A stretch of 40,436 bases of DNA from Mucilaginibacter pankratovii (GTDB lineage: Bacteria; Bacteroidota; Bacteroidia; Sphingobacteriales; Sphingobacteriaceae), in contig NZ_JACWMY010000022.1 in assembly GCF_014773265.1 (NCBI RefSeq), positions 1 to 40,436 of the forward strand, read 5' to 3'. The notes under the pieces are model-generated. The model was not told the origin of the DNA. It saw nothing but the letters and a program-made list of their open reading frames with translations, and searched no databases. The position numbers and the translations under genes were made by a program. Positions 1-7,394 of the stretch are shown here, in pieces; within the stretch, counting starts at the first letter, position 1, and every line of letters starts with the position of its first letter.

Positions 1-1374
1 TTTACGGATAAACCCTTTCACGTTGCGGATCTCCTGGGTATCTATCTGATTAGGCAATTTATTCTCGATAAAATGGCGCATCTCGCCGTACAATTTCTTC
101 AGTTCAGCTGCATCCTCACCAACGCTTTCTTTAAAATCGATGGCGAACTCTACATAGCGTAATACATCATCATCCCATACCGCAGTATTACCCGATGTTT
201 GGTAAGCCACATGCACATCATGCCCCTGATCAACTAAACGGATAAAAGTACCACCCATGGAGATTACATCATCATCGGGGTGAGGAGAGAATACGATAGA
301 ACGTTTGCGTGCAGGCTCGGCACGCTCCGGCCTTTGACTATCATCAGCACCCGGCTTACCGCCCGGCCAGCCGGTGATGGTATGCTGTACCTGGTTAAAA
401 ATGTCGATATTGATATTGTAAACAGGCCCCTGCTCCACAGCCAGTTGTGCCATACCATGATTGTTATAATCCTCTTCGGTCAATTTCAGGATGGGTTTGC
501 CCACCGTTCCCGAAAGCCAGATCACCGCTTTTTTCTTCAACTCATTCTCCCAAACACAATCTTTCACCAGCCATGGGGTATCAAAGCGCGTTAAAGCTGA
601 TGCAGCACCCTCATCCAGCACAAATTCCACATGGTCGGAGAGTTGTAAGAAGGTAGCAGGCACTTCACCCGAGATCTCGCCTTCCACGGCTTTGCGTACG
701 ATGGGGGCCTTCTTGGCGCTCCAGGCCATCAGGATAATTTCGCGGGCTTTAAAAATGGTACCCACACCCATGGTGATGGCCTTCGTTGGTACATTCTGCT
801 TGCCACCAAAATCGCGGGAAGCATCACGACGGGTCAGATCATCCAAAGTCACCAAGCGCGTACCCGAGTTGGGCGCAGAGCCCGGCTCGTTAAAACCGAT
901 GTGGCCGGTACGGCCGATACCAAGCAATTGGAGGTCCAAACCGCCCAATTCCGACAGATGCCTCTCATAATCCAAACAAAAAGCGGCCACCTCATCCTGA
1001 TCCAAGGTGCCGTCAGGGATGTGCACATTATTCTTATCGATATCTACATAGTCGAACAAATTCTCATTCATGAAAGTGACATAGCTTTGCACGGCATCGG
1101 GTTTCATGGGGTAGTATTCGTCCAAATTGAACGTGATCACATCCCTAAACGACAGCCCTTCCTCATGGTGCAAACGGATGAGCTCGGCATAAACACCGAT
1201 GGGCGTAACGCCCGTTGCCAGCCCCAAAACGGTTTGCTGCCCTGCTGCCTGCTTATCACGGATCAGTTTGGCTATCCTTGCTGCTACTGCCAGCGATGCG
1301 GTCTTTTGGTCCGCATAAACGCTCACCGGCAGCTTCTCGTAACGTGTCTCTTCCAGTAAATTTAATCTTGCCAT
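1..1374 (-). CDS. nagB: Glucosamine-6-phosphate deaminase-like protein fused to a LmbE/PIG-L deacetylase domain (C-terminus cut by window edge)
   Basis: The reading frame runs from an ATG at 1374 to the left edge without a stop, giving 458 codons. The N-terminal half is a NagB/6-phosphogluconolactonase-type sugar isomerase: it has the FNLDEYYPM motif and GRTGHIGFNEPGS. NagB converts glucosamine-6-phosphate to fructose-6-phosphate and ammonia in the cytoplasm. After a linker of about 30 residues rich in Pro, Gly and Glu, the motif FSPHPDDDVISMGG marks a LmbE/PIG-L metal-dependent deacetylase domain, which is truncated here. The fusion is known in Bacteroidota and the full protein is usually about 640 residues. 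The catalytic Asp that precedes Gly-His in E. coli NagB is replaced by Thr, so the reaction may differ. It is divergent from anmK, which fits amino-sugar recycling. Family is sure; exact substrate is not. Confidence 0.93.
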   Translation of the reverse strand, partial: MARLNLLEETRYEKLPVSVYADQKTASLAVAARIAKLIRDKQAAGQQTVLGLATGVTPIGVYAELIRLHHEEGLSFRDVITFNLDEYYPMKPDAVQSYVTFMNENLFDYVDIDKNNVHIPDGTLDQDEVAAFCLDYERHLSELGGLDLQLLGIGRTGHIGFNEPGSAPNSGTRLVTLDDLTRRDASRDFGGKQNVPTKAITMGVGTIFKAREIILMAWSAKKAPIVRKAVEGEISGEVPATFLQLSDHVEFVLDEGAASALTRFDTPWLVKDCVWENELKKKAVIWLSGTVGKPILKLTEEDYNNHGMAQLAVEQGPVYNINIDIFNQVQHTITGWPGGKPGADDSQRPERAEPARKRSIVFSPHPDDDVISMGGTFIRLVDQGHDVHVAYQTSGNTAVWDDDVLRYVEFAIDFKESVGEDAAELKKLYGEMRHFIENKLPNQIDTQEIRNVKGFIRK

Positions 1375-1410
1375 GTTGGTTTGGGTTGTATTGGTGTACA
1401 ATGGGTTAAA

Positions 1411-1456
1411 CAAATATATAGGATATTTACAAACAGGGCATTTTAATTTACATTTG
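1411..1456. promoter_or_regulatory. Divergent promoter region for nagB-like gene and anmK
   Basis: On the minus strand CAAATATA at 1411-1418 reads TATATTTG, a perfect TAnnTTTG -7 element 36 bases before the nagB-like ATG. On the plus strand TACATTTG at 1449-1456 is a perfect -7 element 31 bases before the anmK ATG. Neither has a clear -33 TTTG at the usual distance, so these are motif-based inferences. Confidence 0.5.
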
Positions 1457-1487
1457 CTATGCTGCCCAAAACTGGTAAATTACACGC

Positions 1488-2681
1488 ATGCCGCCATTGA
1501 ACAAAAACCTGCAAGAACTATTTGCCGTTGCCCAAAAAGAGGAGCGGCTGGGCATCGGGCTCATGTCGGGCACCTCGCTGGATGGTTTGGATATTGCCCT
1601 GTGCAGTTTCAGCGGCAGCGGTCTGCAAACGCAATTTAGGCTTATCAACTTCATCACCACACCTTACAAAGAAGCTTTTAAAAAAGAAGTACAGCAGGTG
1701 TTTGCCCAAAAGCAGGTAAGTTTGGAAAAGGTGACCCTGCTGAATGCCTATATCGGCAGCTTCCATGCGGAACTGATCTTACAGGCACTGGCCGAATGGC
1801 GCATTAACCCAGCCGAGGTAGATTTTATCGCCAGCCACGGGCAAACCATTTATCATGCGCCAAAGCGCCTGCATCAGCACCAAAACTACGGCAACGCCAC
1901 CCTGCAGATCGGCGATGCCGACCATATTGCCGTTAAAACCGGCATCTTAACCATCAGCGATTTCCGGCAGAAACATATCGCCGCCGGCGGCGAGGGGGCA
2001 CCATTAGCCTTATATGGCGACGTATTGTTAGGCAGCAAACGCGGCGAAAACCGAATTTTGCTCAATATAGGCGGCATAGCTAACCTTACCTATCTCCCAG
2101 CCGATGCCGATTATACCAACGTGATGTGTACCGATATAGGCCCCGGCAATACGCTGATAGATGCTGCCTGCCGCGCGTACTTCGATAAGCCTTTTGACGA
2201 GGATTCGGCGATAGCCTATTCGGGTACGGTAAATGAAACCCTTTTAGATGCCCTCTTGCATCACCCGTTCTTTAACGAAAGCCTGCCCAAAACCACCGGA
2301 CCGGAGCTGTTCAATTTAAACTTTGTTGCAGATGCCCAGCAAGCCACCCGCACTTTAAATTTAACCAAAGCCGATTTAGTGGCCACCCTCAGCACATTCA
2401 CCGGGCGAAGCATCGCCAATTTTATCCGCGCAAATTTTAACGAACCCGATATTAAACTTTTCACCAGCGGCGGCGGGGCCAGGAACCCCTTTGTAGTGGA
2501 ATATATTAAGAAGGCGCTACCAAATGTGACTATCGCCAATACCAGCGAATTAGGCATCGACCCGGATGCAAAGGAGGCCATATTATTTGCCCTGCTGGGG
2601 AATGAGGCTTTGTGCGGCGAGCCAATTGCGATAGGCAATAATCCGAAAGTGCTGATGGGGAAATTTAGTTTCCCTGAGTGA
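1488..2681 (+). CDS. anmK: Anhydro-N-acetylmuramic acid kinase
   Basis: The 397-residue protein is full length for AnmK. This enzyme opens the anhydro ring of anhydro-MurNAc and phosphorylates it with ATP to MurNAc-6-phosphate during peptidoglycan recycling in the cytoplasm. The family signatures are clear: GLMSGTSLDGLD near residue 26 (ATP-binding entry of the ASKHA fold), ASHGQTIYH, the segment from GGEGAPLA, DIGPGNTLID, and TSGGGARNP near the C-terminus. The ATG at 1488 is the only good start and lies 31 bases after a -7 promoter element. Its divergent neighbour acts on glucosamine-6-phosphate or a relative, so the pair fits salvage of cell-wall sugars. MurQ and NagA, which would link the two, are not in the window. 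Confidence 0.96.
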   Translation: MPPLNKNLQELFAVAQKEERLGIGLMSGTSLDGLDIALCSFSGSGLQTQFRLINFITTPYKEAFKKEVQQVFAQKQVSLEKVTLLNAYIGSFHAELILQALAEWRINPAEVDFIASHGQTIYHAPKRLHQHQNYGNATLQIGDADHIAVKTGILTISDFRQKHIAAGGEGAPLALYGDVLLGSKRGENRILLNIGGIANLTYLPADADYTNVMCTDIGPGNTLIDAACRAYFDKPFDEDSAIAYSGTVNETLLDALLHHPFFNESLPKTTGPELFNLNFVADAQQATRTLNLTKADLVATLSTFTGRSIANFIRANFNEPDIKLFTSGGGARNPFVVEYIKKALPNVTIANTSELGIDPDAKEAILFALLGNEALCGEPIAIGNNPKVLMGKFSFPE

Positions 2682-2705
2682 GTTTTACCGCAAAGCGCCT
2701 GCATT

Positions 2706-2794
2706 AGGGATTGCAGTGAAAACCCCGGAACGAGGCGCTGCTTCTATCAGCAGTACCGAGTGAGGAGTTGTAACGGAAAGCCCGGGCCGAAGGC
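2706..2794 (+). repeat. Two imperfect copies of a GC-rich intergenic repeat
   Basis: Within the 325-base gap after anmK, the segments 2706-2736 and 2762-2794 match each other. Both follow the pattern TTGnAnnGnAAnCCCnGnnCGAnGGC, with 25 bases between them. The rest of the gap (2795-3006) is AT-rich and I see no gene in it. Similar units occur between genes in related genomes as far as I recall, but this could not be checked here. Confidence 0.45.
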
Positions 2795-3006
2795 AATGCC
2801 ATAATTTTTACTCTTTTTAGATAACACAGATTTAAAAGAAGATAAGCCAAACATTAAACGAGTAAGTCAAAGTCCTACTAAAGTTTGTAATCTTATAGAT
2901 CACTATGTGTACCTGAACCACCTTTCTATTTTACGGCTAAATATCCATCGTATCTACCCATCCATATCAACCAAAACTTTTATATTCGAACCAAATTTTC
3001 ACTCCA

Positions 3007-3453
3007 ATGACTTTATATAAACTCACACTACTGCTGCATTCCGGTTTCCGGTACATCGTAATGGTATTATTGCTGCTGGCCGTTCTGCAATCGTTTGCCG
3101 GCTGGCTTAGCAAAAAAGAATATACAGAAGGTAACCGCAAGCTTAACCTGTTTGCTTTGATATCGGCACACACGCAGCTTTTGATAGGCCTGGCATTGTA
3201 TTTTATCAGTCCGTTTGTAGTGTTTGCCAAAGAAACCATGCACGAAGCAACCGCCCGTTACTGGACGGTGGAGCACATCAGCATGATGATCTTCGCTATC
3301 GTGCTCATCACCATCGGGCACTCCAAATCGAAGAAAGAAACCCTGCCCGAGAACAAGCACCGCACCATCGCCATTTTTTATACACTCGCTATAATAGTGG
3401 TAGTTGTGGCAATTGTACAGAGCAAACGCGCCTTTTTTGGCATGAGTAATTAA
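3007..3453 (+). CDS. Small four-helix membrane protein, cytochrome b-like
   Basis: The 148-residue protein has four predicted membrane helices, at roughly residues 5-35, 45-72, 87-103 and 117-136. Histidines sit in or next to helices: His11 in helix 1, His55 at the start of helix 2, and His90 before helix 3. Proteins of this type in Bacteroidota are often called cytochrome B, and the paired histidines would suit haem binding, but no definite family motif can be read. It starts at ATG 3007 after TATATTCG, a near match to a -7 element. It stands alone between anmK and the trp leader, whose promoter starts 17 bases after its stop. Function is uncertain. Confidence 0.7.
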   Translation: MTLYKLTLLLHSGFRYIVMVLLLLAVLQSFAGWLSKKEYTEGNRKLNLFALISAHTQLLIGLALYFISPFVVFAKETMHEATARYWTVEHISMMIFAIVLITIGHSKSKKETLPENKHRTIAIFYTLAIIVVVVAIVQSKRAFFGMSN

Positions 3454-3469
3454 AAAAAAGCAGAAAAAG

Positions 3470-3499
3470 TTTGCAGTATCAATTTTCTTTATAAATTTG
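3470..3499 (+). promoter_or_regulatory. trp operon promoter
   Basis: TTTG at 3470-3473 is followed after 18 bases by TAAATTTG at 3492-3499, a perfect Bacteroidota -7 element. Transcription would begin near 3506, only a few bases before the leader peptide ATG at 3510. Confidence 0.65.
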
Positions 3500-3509
3500 C
3501 TCCCCGATC

Positions 3510-3590
3510 ATGAAAAAAACTTTGAACAATATCTATTGGTGGCAACAAACAAAATTTGGCAGCCGGATAGTTTTTGACATGCATTACTAA
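3510..3590 (+). CDS. trpL: trp operon leader peptide
   Basis: This 26-residue ORF encodes the sequence MKKTLNNIYWWQQTKFGSR followed by IVFDMHY and TAA. The two adjacent Trp codons at 3537-3542 are the sensing element. It sits between the trp promoter and a strong intrinsic terminator, 75 bases before trpE. Ribosome stalling at the Trp codons when charged tRNA-Trp is scarce would expose the segment GCCGG (3562-3566). This can pair with CCGGC (3615-3619) in the 5' arm of the terminator and so prevent termination. The arrangement matches the described Bacteroid-trp leader RNA, which lies upstream of trpE in Bacteroidota. It is too short for most gene finders. Confidence 0.88.
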   Translation: MKKTLNNIYWWQQTKFGSRIVFDMHY

Positions 3591-3610
3591 TCAAATATAA
3601 ACCTATATTG

Positions 3611-3643
3611 AAACCCGGCGAGCACCAATTCGCCGGGTTTTTT
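3611..3643 (+). terminator. trp attenuator (intrinsic terminator)
   Basis: AAACCCGGCGA (3611-3621) pairs perfectly with TCGCCGGGTTT (3630-3640) around an 8-base loop, followed by a run of T to 3643. It lies between the leader peptide stop and the trpE start at 3665, the position of a transcription attenuator. Confidence 0.88.
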
Positions 3644-3664
3644 CGTTTTAACGACTATTGAAAA

Positions 3665-5074
3665 ATGACAACTTTTAAAATAAATACCACACATAAAAAG
3701 CTGCTTGCAGATACCACCACGCCGGTGAGCATTTACCTGCGCCTGCGCGATGTTTTCCCAAATTCGCTGCTGCTTGAAAGCTCGGATTATCACAGCCGCG
3801 AAAACAGCCTAAGTTATATTTGCTGCGCGCCCATCAGCGGTTTTGTGCTGGATAATGATGAGCTGAAAAAGAAATTCCCGGATGGCAGCACAGAAGTGAG
3901 CGCGCCCGGTACCTTTGAACTAACGGACGAGATCAACAGCTTTTTAAGCCGTTTTGAAACCGATGCGCAAACCGGTAAAGTTATTTCTAATGGATTGTTT
4001 GGTTATTTTACCCACGAGGCGGTGGAGCATTTCGAGACCATCAAACTGAAAGAAACTGCCGATAACCCGCGCAAGATCCCGGTGATGCAGTACCACATCT
4101 ACAGTTACATCATAGCGGTAGATCACTTTAAGAACGAACTCTATATTTTCCATAACCAGGTAGAAGGCCAGCCGGAAACCAACGGACTGGAAAAACTGGA
4201 GTATCTCATTAAAAACAAAAACTTCCCGGAGTATACTTTTGAGAGCAAGGAAGCCGAGCAATCAAATTTGACCAACGAGGAATTTATTGCGATAGTTGAA
4301 AAAATGAAAACGCATATCTACCGCGGCGATGTTTTCCAGATAGTACCATCGCGGGCGTTCTCGCGCAAGTTTTTGGGCGATGAATTTAATGTATACCGGG
4401 CGTTGCGTTCTATCAACCCGTCGCCATATTTGTTCTATTTCGATTTTGGCGATTTCCGCATCTTTGGCTCATCGCCGGAGGCGCAGATCACCATCAAAAA
4501 CCGCGTCGCCAGCATCTTCCCGATAGCCGGCACCTTTAAGCGCAGCGGCGATGATGAAAAAGATGCCGAAATAGCCCGTCAACTCGAGGCCGACCCCAAA
4601 GAATCTGCAGAGCACGTAATGCTGGTTGACCTGGCACGTAACGACCTGAGCCGCCATTGCGAGCAGGTGAGCGTAAAGGCTTTTAAAGAAGTGCAATATT
4701 ATTCGCATTTGATCCACCTGGTATCGCACGTAAGTGGCAAACTAAAACCGGGCGTAAGCTCCTTTAAAATTGTGGCGGATACTTTCCCGGCGGGTACGCT
4801 GAGTGGTGCGCCAAAATACCGCGCCATGGAAATTATCGACGAGAACGAAAAAAGCAAACGCAGCTTTTACAGCGGCGCCATCGGCTACCTGGGTTTCAAC
4901 GGCGATTTTAACCACGCCATCATGATCCGTTCGTTTTTAAGCAAGAACAACACCCTGCACTACCAGGCGGGTGCTGGTATTGTAGCCGGCTCGATTGCCG
5001 AAAGCGAGCTAAAAGAAGTAGATAATAAAATAGCTGCATTGCGCAAAGCGATAGAGTTGGCGGAAAGTCTTTAG
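3665..5074 (+). CDS. trpE: Anthranilate synthase component I
   Basis: The 469-residue protein is full length. With TrpG it makes anthranilate from chorismate and glutamine, the first committed step of tryptophan synthesis. The chorismate-binding domain is clear in the C-terminal two thirds: GDVFQIVPSR, YLFYFDFGDF, GSSPEAQ, PIAGTFKRS, DLARNDL, FPAGTLSGAPKYRAMEII and GAGIVAGS. The N-terminal LLESSDYH segment holds the LLES motif, which binds tryptophan for feedback inhibition. It is the first structural gene after the attenuator. TrpG follows 85 bases later, and the gap carries an interspersed repeat. Start at ATG 3665. Confidence 0.97.
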   Translation: MTTFKINTTHKKLLADTTTPVSIYLRLRDVFPNSLLLESSDYHSRENSLSYICCAPISGFVLDNDELKKKFPDGSTEVSAPGTFELTDEINSFLSRFETDAQTGKVISNGLFGYFTHEAVEHFETIKLKETADNPRKIPVMQYHIYSYIIAVDHFKNELYIFHNQVEGQPETNGLEKLEYLIKNKNFPEYTFESKEAEQSNLTNEEFIAIVEKMKTHIYRGDVFQIVPSRAFSRKFLGDEFNVYRALRSINPSPYLFYFDFGDFRIFGSSPEAQITIKNRVASIFPIAGTFKRSGDDEKDAEIARQLEADPKESAEHVMLVDLARNDLSRHCEQVSVKAFKEVQYYSHLIHLVSHVSGKLKPGVSSFKIVADTFPAGTLSGAPKYRAMEIIDENEKSKRSFYSGAIGYLGFNGDFNHAIMIRSFLSKNNTLHYQAGAGIVAGSIAESELKEVDNKIAALRKAIELAESL

Positions 5075-5159
5075 AGATTAGAGGCTGGAGAATAGAGATT
5101 AGATTAAACACATTGGAATCAGGGAAATCCCTTAATCCGAAAAATCAAGGTTCAGACAA
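5075..5159 (+). repeat. Interspersed repeat in the trpE-trpG gap
   Basis: The gap begins with tandem purine-rich units of the type AGATTAGAGGCTGGAGA (5074-5105). It ends with tandem units of the type AATCNGNNAAATCC and a final AAGGTTCAGAC just before the trpG ATG. Both unit types are internally repetitive. I recall similar strings between genes in other Bacteroidota, but that is memory and not shown here. Confidence 0.4.
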
Positions 5160-5729
5160 ATGAGCAATATATTAATAATAGACAATTACGATTCGTTCAC
5201 CTATAACCTGGTGCATTTGGTTAATGAGATTGGCCTGGAATGCGATGTTTGGAGGAACGACCAGTTTAAGATAGCCGACGTGGACGCTTACAGCCATATC
5301 ATCCTGTCGCCGGGGCCGGGCGTACCATCTGAAGCTGGTTTGCTGCTGCAGGTAATTGAAAAATACGCACCAACCAAAAGTATTTTTGGTGTGTGCCTTG
5401 GTCAGCAAGCAATTGCCGAAGTTTTTGGAGGCAAGTTGTACAACCTGCCGCAACCTATGCACGGCATTGCCACCCCCATAAAGGTGACAGACGGTACCGA
5501 GCAGCTTTTTAAAGGACTGCCCGAAAGTTTTAAAGTAGGCCGCTACCACAGCTGGGTAGTGGAAAAAGATCTGCCGGAAGTGCTTACCGTTACCGCCATT
5601 GATGAGGAAGATAACTCCGTGATGGCTTTAAGGCATAAAGAATACGATGTGCGCGGTGTACAGTTCCACCCCGAATCGGTACTGACCGAATATGGTAAGG
5701 AAATGATGGAGAACTGGTTAAAAGGATAA
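5160..5729 (+). CDS. trpG: Anthranilate synthase component II (glutamine amidotransferase)
   Basis: The 189-residue class I glutamine amidotransferase supplies ammonia to TrpE. It opens with ILIIDNYDSFTYNL, followed by SPGPG (oxyanion region). The nucleophile Cys79 lies in FGVCLGQQAI, and the other two members of the catalytic triad are His170 and Glu172 in VQFHPES. Length is normal. Some members of this family serve both tryptophan and folate synthesis (PabA), and that double role cannot be excluded. It lies between trpE and trpC in the same direction. The following gap contains a palindromic repeat where trpD would be expected in many Bacteroidota. Confidence 0.95.
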   Translation: MSNILIIDNYDSFTYNLVHLVNEIGLECDVWRNDQFKIADVDAYSHIILSPGPGVPSEAGLLLQVIEKYAPTKSIFGVCLGQQAIAEVFGGKLYNLPQPMHGIATPIKVTDGTEQLFKGLPESFKVGRYHSWVVEKDLPEVLTVTAIDEEDNSVMALRHKEYDVRGVQFHPESVLTEYGKEMMENWLKG

Positions 5730-5742
5730 CGCGTTCAATAAC

Positions 5743-5845
5743 TTGTCATTTCGAACGATAGTGAGAAATCTTGTTCGATATAACAAGTGGCGAGTTTTGC
5801 AAGCCGTATAAGATTTCTCGTCGCTTCGCTCGCTCGAAATGACAA
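5743..5845. repeat. Palindromic intergenic repeat, copy A
   Basis: The element starts TTGTCATTTCGAACGATAG and ends in its near inverse (CGCTCGAAATGACAA), with AGAAATCTT and AAGATTTCT as inner inverted arms, 103 bases in all. It fills the gap between trpG and trpC. Copies B, C and D elsewhere in the window share the outer TGTCAT/ATGACA arms. Confidence 0.7.
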
Positions 5846-5868
5846 TTGTTATTTAAATTTGAAATGGC

Positions 5869-6651
5869 ATGAACATACTCGATAAAATAGTCGCACATAA
5901 AAAAAGAGAAGTTGACCGCGATAAGCGCGAAACCACTTACATCGAACTGGAGGAATCTGAATATTTCCACCGGGAAACGTATTCCTTCCGTGATTTTTTA
6001 TTAGCGGAAGACCGCACGGGCATCATCGCCGAGTTTAAACGCAAATCACCCTCCAAAGGCATCATCAATGATGAGGCCCTGGTAAAAGAGGTGACCAAAC
6101 AATACGCCGATGCAGGCGCTTCGGCACTATCCGTACTTACCGACCGTAATTTCTTCGGTGGCCGTAAATTAGACCTGAAACGTGCCCGCCGCGCCAACAC
6201 CATCCCGGTGCTGCGCAAGGATTTTATGATAGACGAGTACCAAATTGTAGAGGCAAAAGCGTTAGGCGCCGATATTATCCTGCTCATTGCTGCAATCCTT
6301 ACCCCCGCAGAAATAAAAAACTTAGCCGCCCTTGCCAAAAGCCTGGAGCTGAATGTGCTTTTAGAAGTACATAACCTGGAAGAACTGGAACGCAGTATCG
6401 ATACCAACCTGGATGCCATTGGTGTAAACAATCGCAACCTGGCCGATTTTACGGTATCGGTGCAAAACTCTTACGACCTGGTGGAGCACATCCCCAGCGA
6501 ATTTTTAAAGATCTCGGAAAGCGCTATCAGCGATACGCAAACTATTAAGGACTTGAAGAAGGTTGGTTTCCAGGGTTTTCTCATCGGCGAAAACTTTATG
6601 AAACAGGCCGATCCGGGGAAAGCGATGCAGGAGTTTGTGAAGGGGTTGTAA
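5869..6651 (+). CDS. trpC: Indole-3-glycerol-phosphate synthase
   Basis: The 260-residue TIM-barrel enzyme converts carboxyphenylamino-deoxyribulose phosphate to indole-3-glycerol phosphate. Diagnostic motifs are GIIAEFKRKSPSKG (catalytic Lys in the first strand), the segment ALSVLTDRNFFGG, PVLRKDFMIDEYQI, LLEVHNLEEL, IGVNNRNL and ISESAIS. Length is normal and there is no fused TrpF domain. It is transcribed with trpE and trpG. The steps between anthranilate and this substrate (TrpD, TrpF) and the final TrpB/TrpA step are not encoded in the window. The next gene starts 5 bases after its stop. Confidence 0.97.
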   Translation: MNILDKIVAHKKREVDRDKRETTYIELEESEYFHRETYSFRDFLLAEDRTGIIAEFKRKSPSKGIINDEALVKEVTKQYADAGASALSVLTDRNFFGGRKLDLKRARRANTIPVLRKDFMIDEYQIVEAKALGADIILLIAAILTPAEIKNLAALAKSLELNVLLEVHNLEELERSIDTNLDAIGVNNRNLADFTVSVQNSYDLVEHIPSEFLKISESAISDTQTIKDLKKVGFQGFLIGENFMKQADPGKAMQEFVKGL

Positions 6652-6656
6652 TAAAA

Positions 6657-7079
6657 ATGATGAAGCAGATAGTTATAAAGTTTGTTGTTCCGCTTACAAT
6701 CGTTTCTTTTTCATTAATTACTATGCGATCAATCGCATTTGTAGATGACATTGGGTCGATCGATTTTACCGGGTTTCCTTTTCTTTACACATGCAAAGGC
6801 TTTCACACATCAATGTCTCAGCAATTCTTTTTATTGCCGTTGCTTGTTGATCTTGTAGTTTATCTGCTAATTTGGTTTGTCATTTTTTTAAGCCTTAAAA
6901 ATTTTGTGGATATCAATAAGGCTCCGCGATTTATACCGGTTACTTTAATTTTATTGGCGACAGTTTTTTTTGCAATAAATATTCTGCTTGCAAACAATCC
7001 GGATAATATTTTTCTTTTAAAAAGGGATTTTGAAATCAAGGTGGAACAGCGTGATTTTTATGTAGTTTCTTGGTTTTAA
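6657..7079 (+). CDS. Unknown three-helix membrane protein
   Basis: This 140-residue protein was not recognised. It has three hydrophobic segments, at about residues 8-24, 56-80 and 93-112, and a charged C-terminal tail. The start could be either of two adjacent ATG codons (6657 or 6660), 5 bases after the trpC stop, so it is probably cotranscribed. The coding sequence is visibly more AT-rich than trpE, trpG and trpC, which suggests a different origin from the operon it trails. No catalytic motif is visible. Confidence 0.65.
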   Translation: MMKQIVIKFVVPLTIVSFSLITMRSIAFVDDIGSIDFTGFPFLYTCKGFHTSMSQQFFLLPLLVDLVVYLLIWFVIFLSLKNFVDINKAPRFIPVTLILLATVFFAINILLANNPDNIFLLKRDFEIKVEQRDFYVVSWF

Positions 7080-7110
7080 CAACCTTAATTGTTGCGATAA
7101 TCTGTGAATG

Positions 7111-7141
7111 TTTGTAATTAACTTCGCTTTCCATATCTTTG
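7111..7141 (+). promoter_or_regulatory. Promoter of hflX with a long leader
   Basis: TTTG at 7111-7114 and TATCTTTG at 7134-7141, 19 bases apart, match the Bacteroidota consensus exactly. The start would be near 7148, giving an untranslated leader of about 245 bases before hflX. This leader (7148-7394) contains no gene that I can support. It has one hairpin, GCTTC/GAAGC with inner TAATA/TATTA, near 7260-7282. Confidence 0.55.
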
Positions 7142-7394
7142 TGCCATCATGTTAATGTAATACTCCATACCACACTTTCAATTTAGCCGGGCCTGTGATG
7201 GTTTTGCACGAAAGTCTTTGTTACCAACTTACCTGTTTGTAACGCTCACCTTATTTAATGCTTCTTAATATTTATTAGAAGCGATATCGTTAATACAAAA
7301 CAATTTTGCGCTATGTGAACATAACCACCACCCCGTGAGTTATAATAAGGTAAATTACATTTACCTTTATGGTTAAATGTTAATCATTTTTTGA

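Noticed and set aside
491..1359. Plus-strand open frames of 152-159 codons (491-970, 901-1359)
   Set aside because: They lie antisense to the nagB-like gene, whose conserved motifs fix the coding strand; no family resemblance.
5937..6437. Minus-strand open frame of 166 codons
   Set aside because: Antisense to trpC; Ser/Arg-rich composition typical of a shadow frame.
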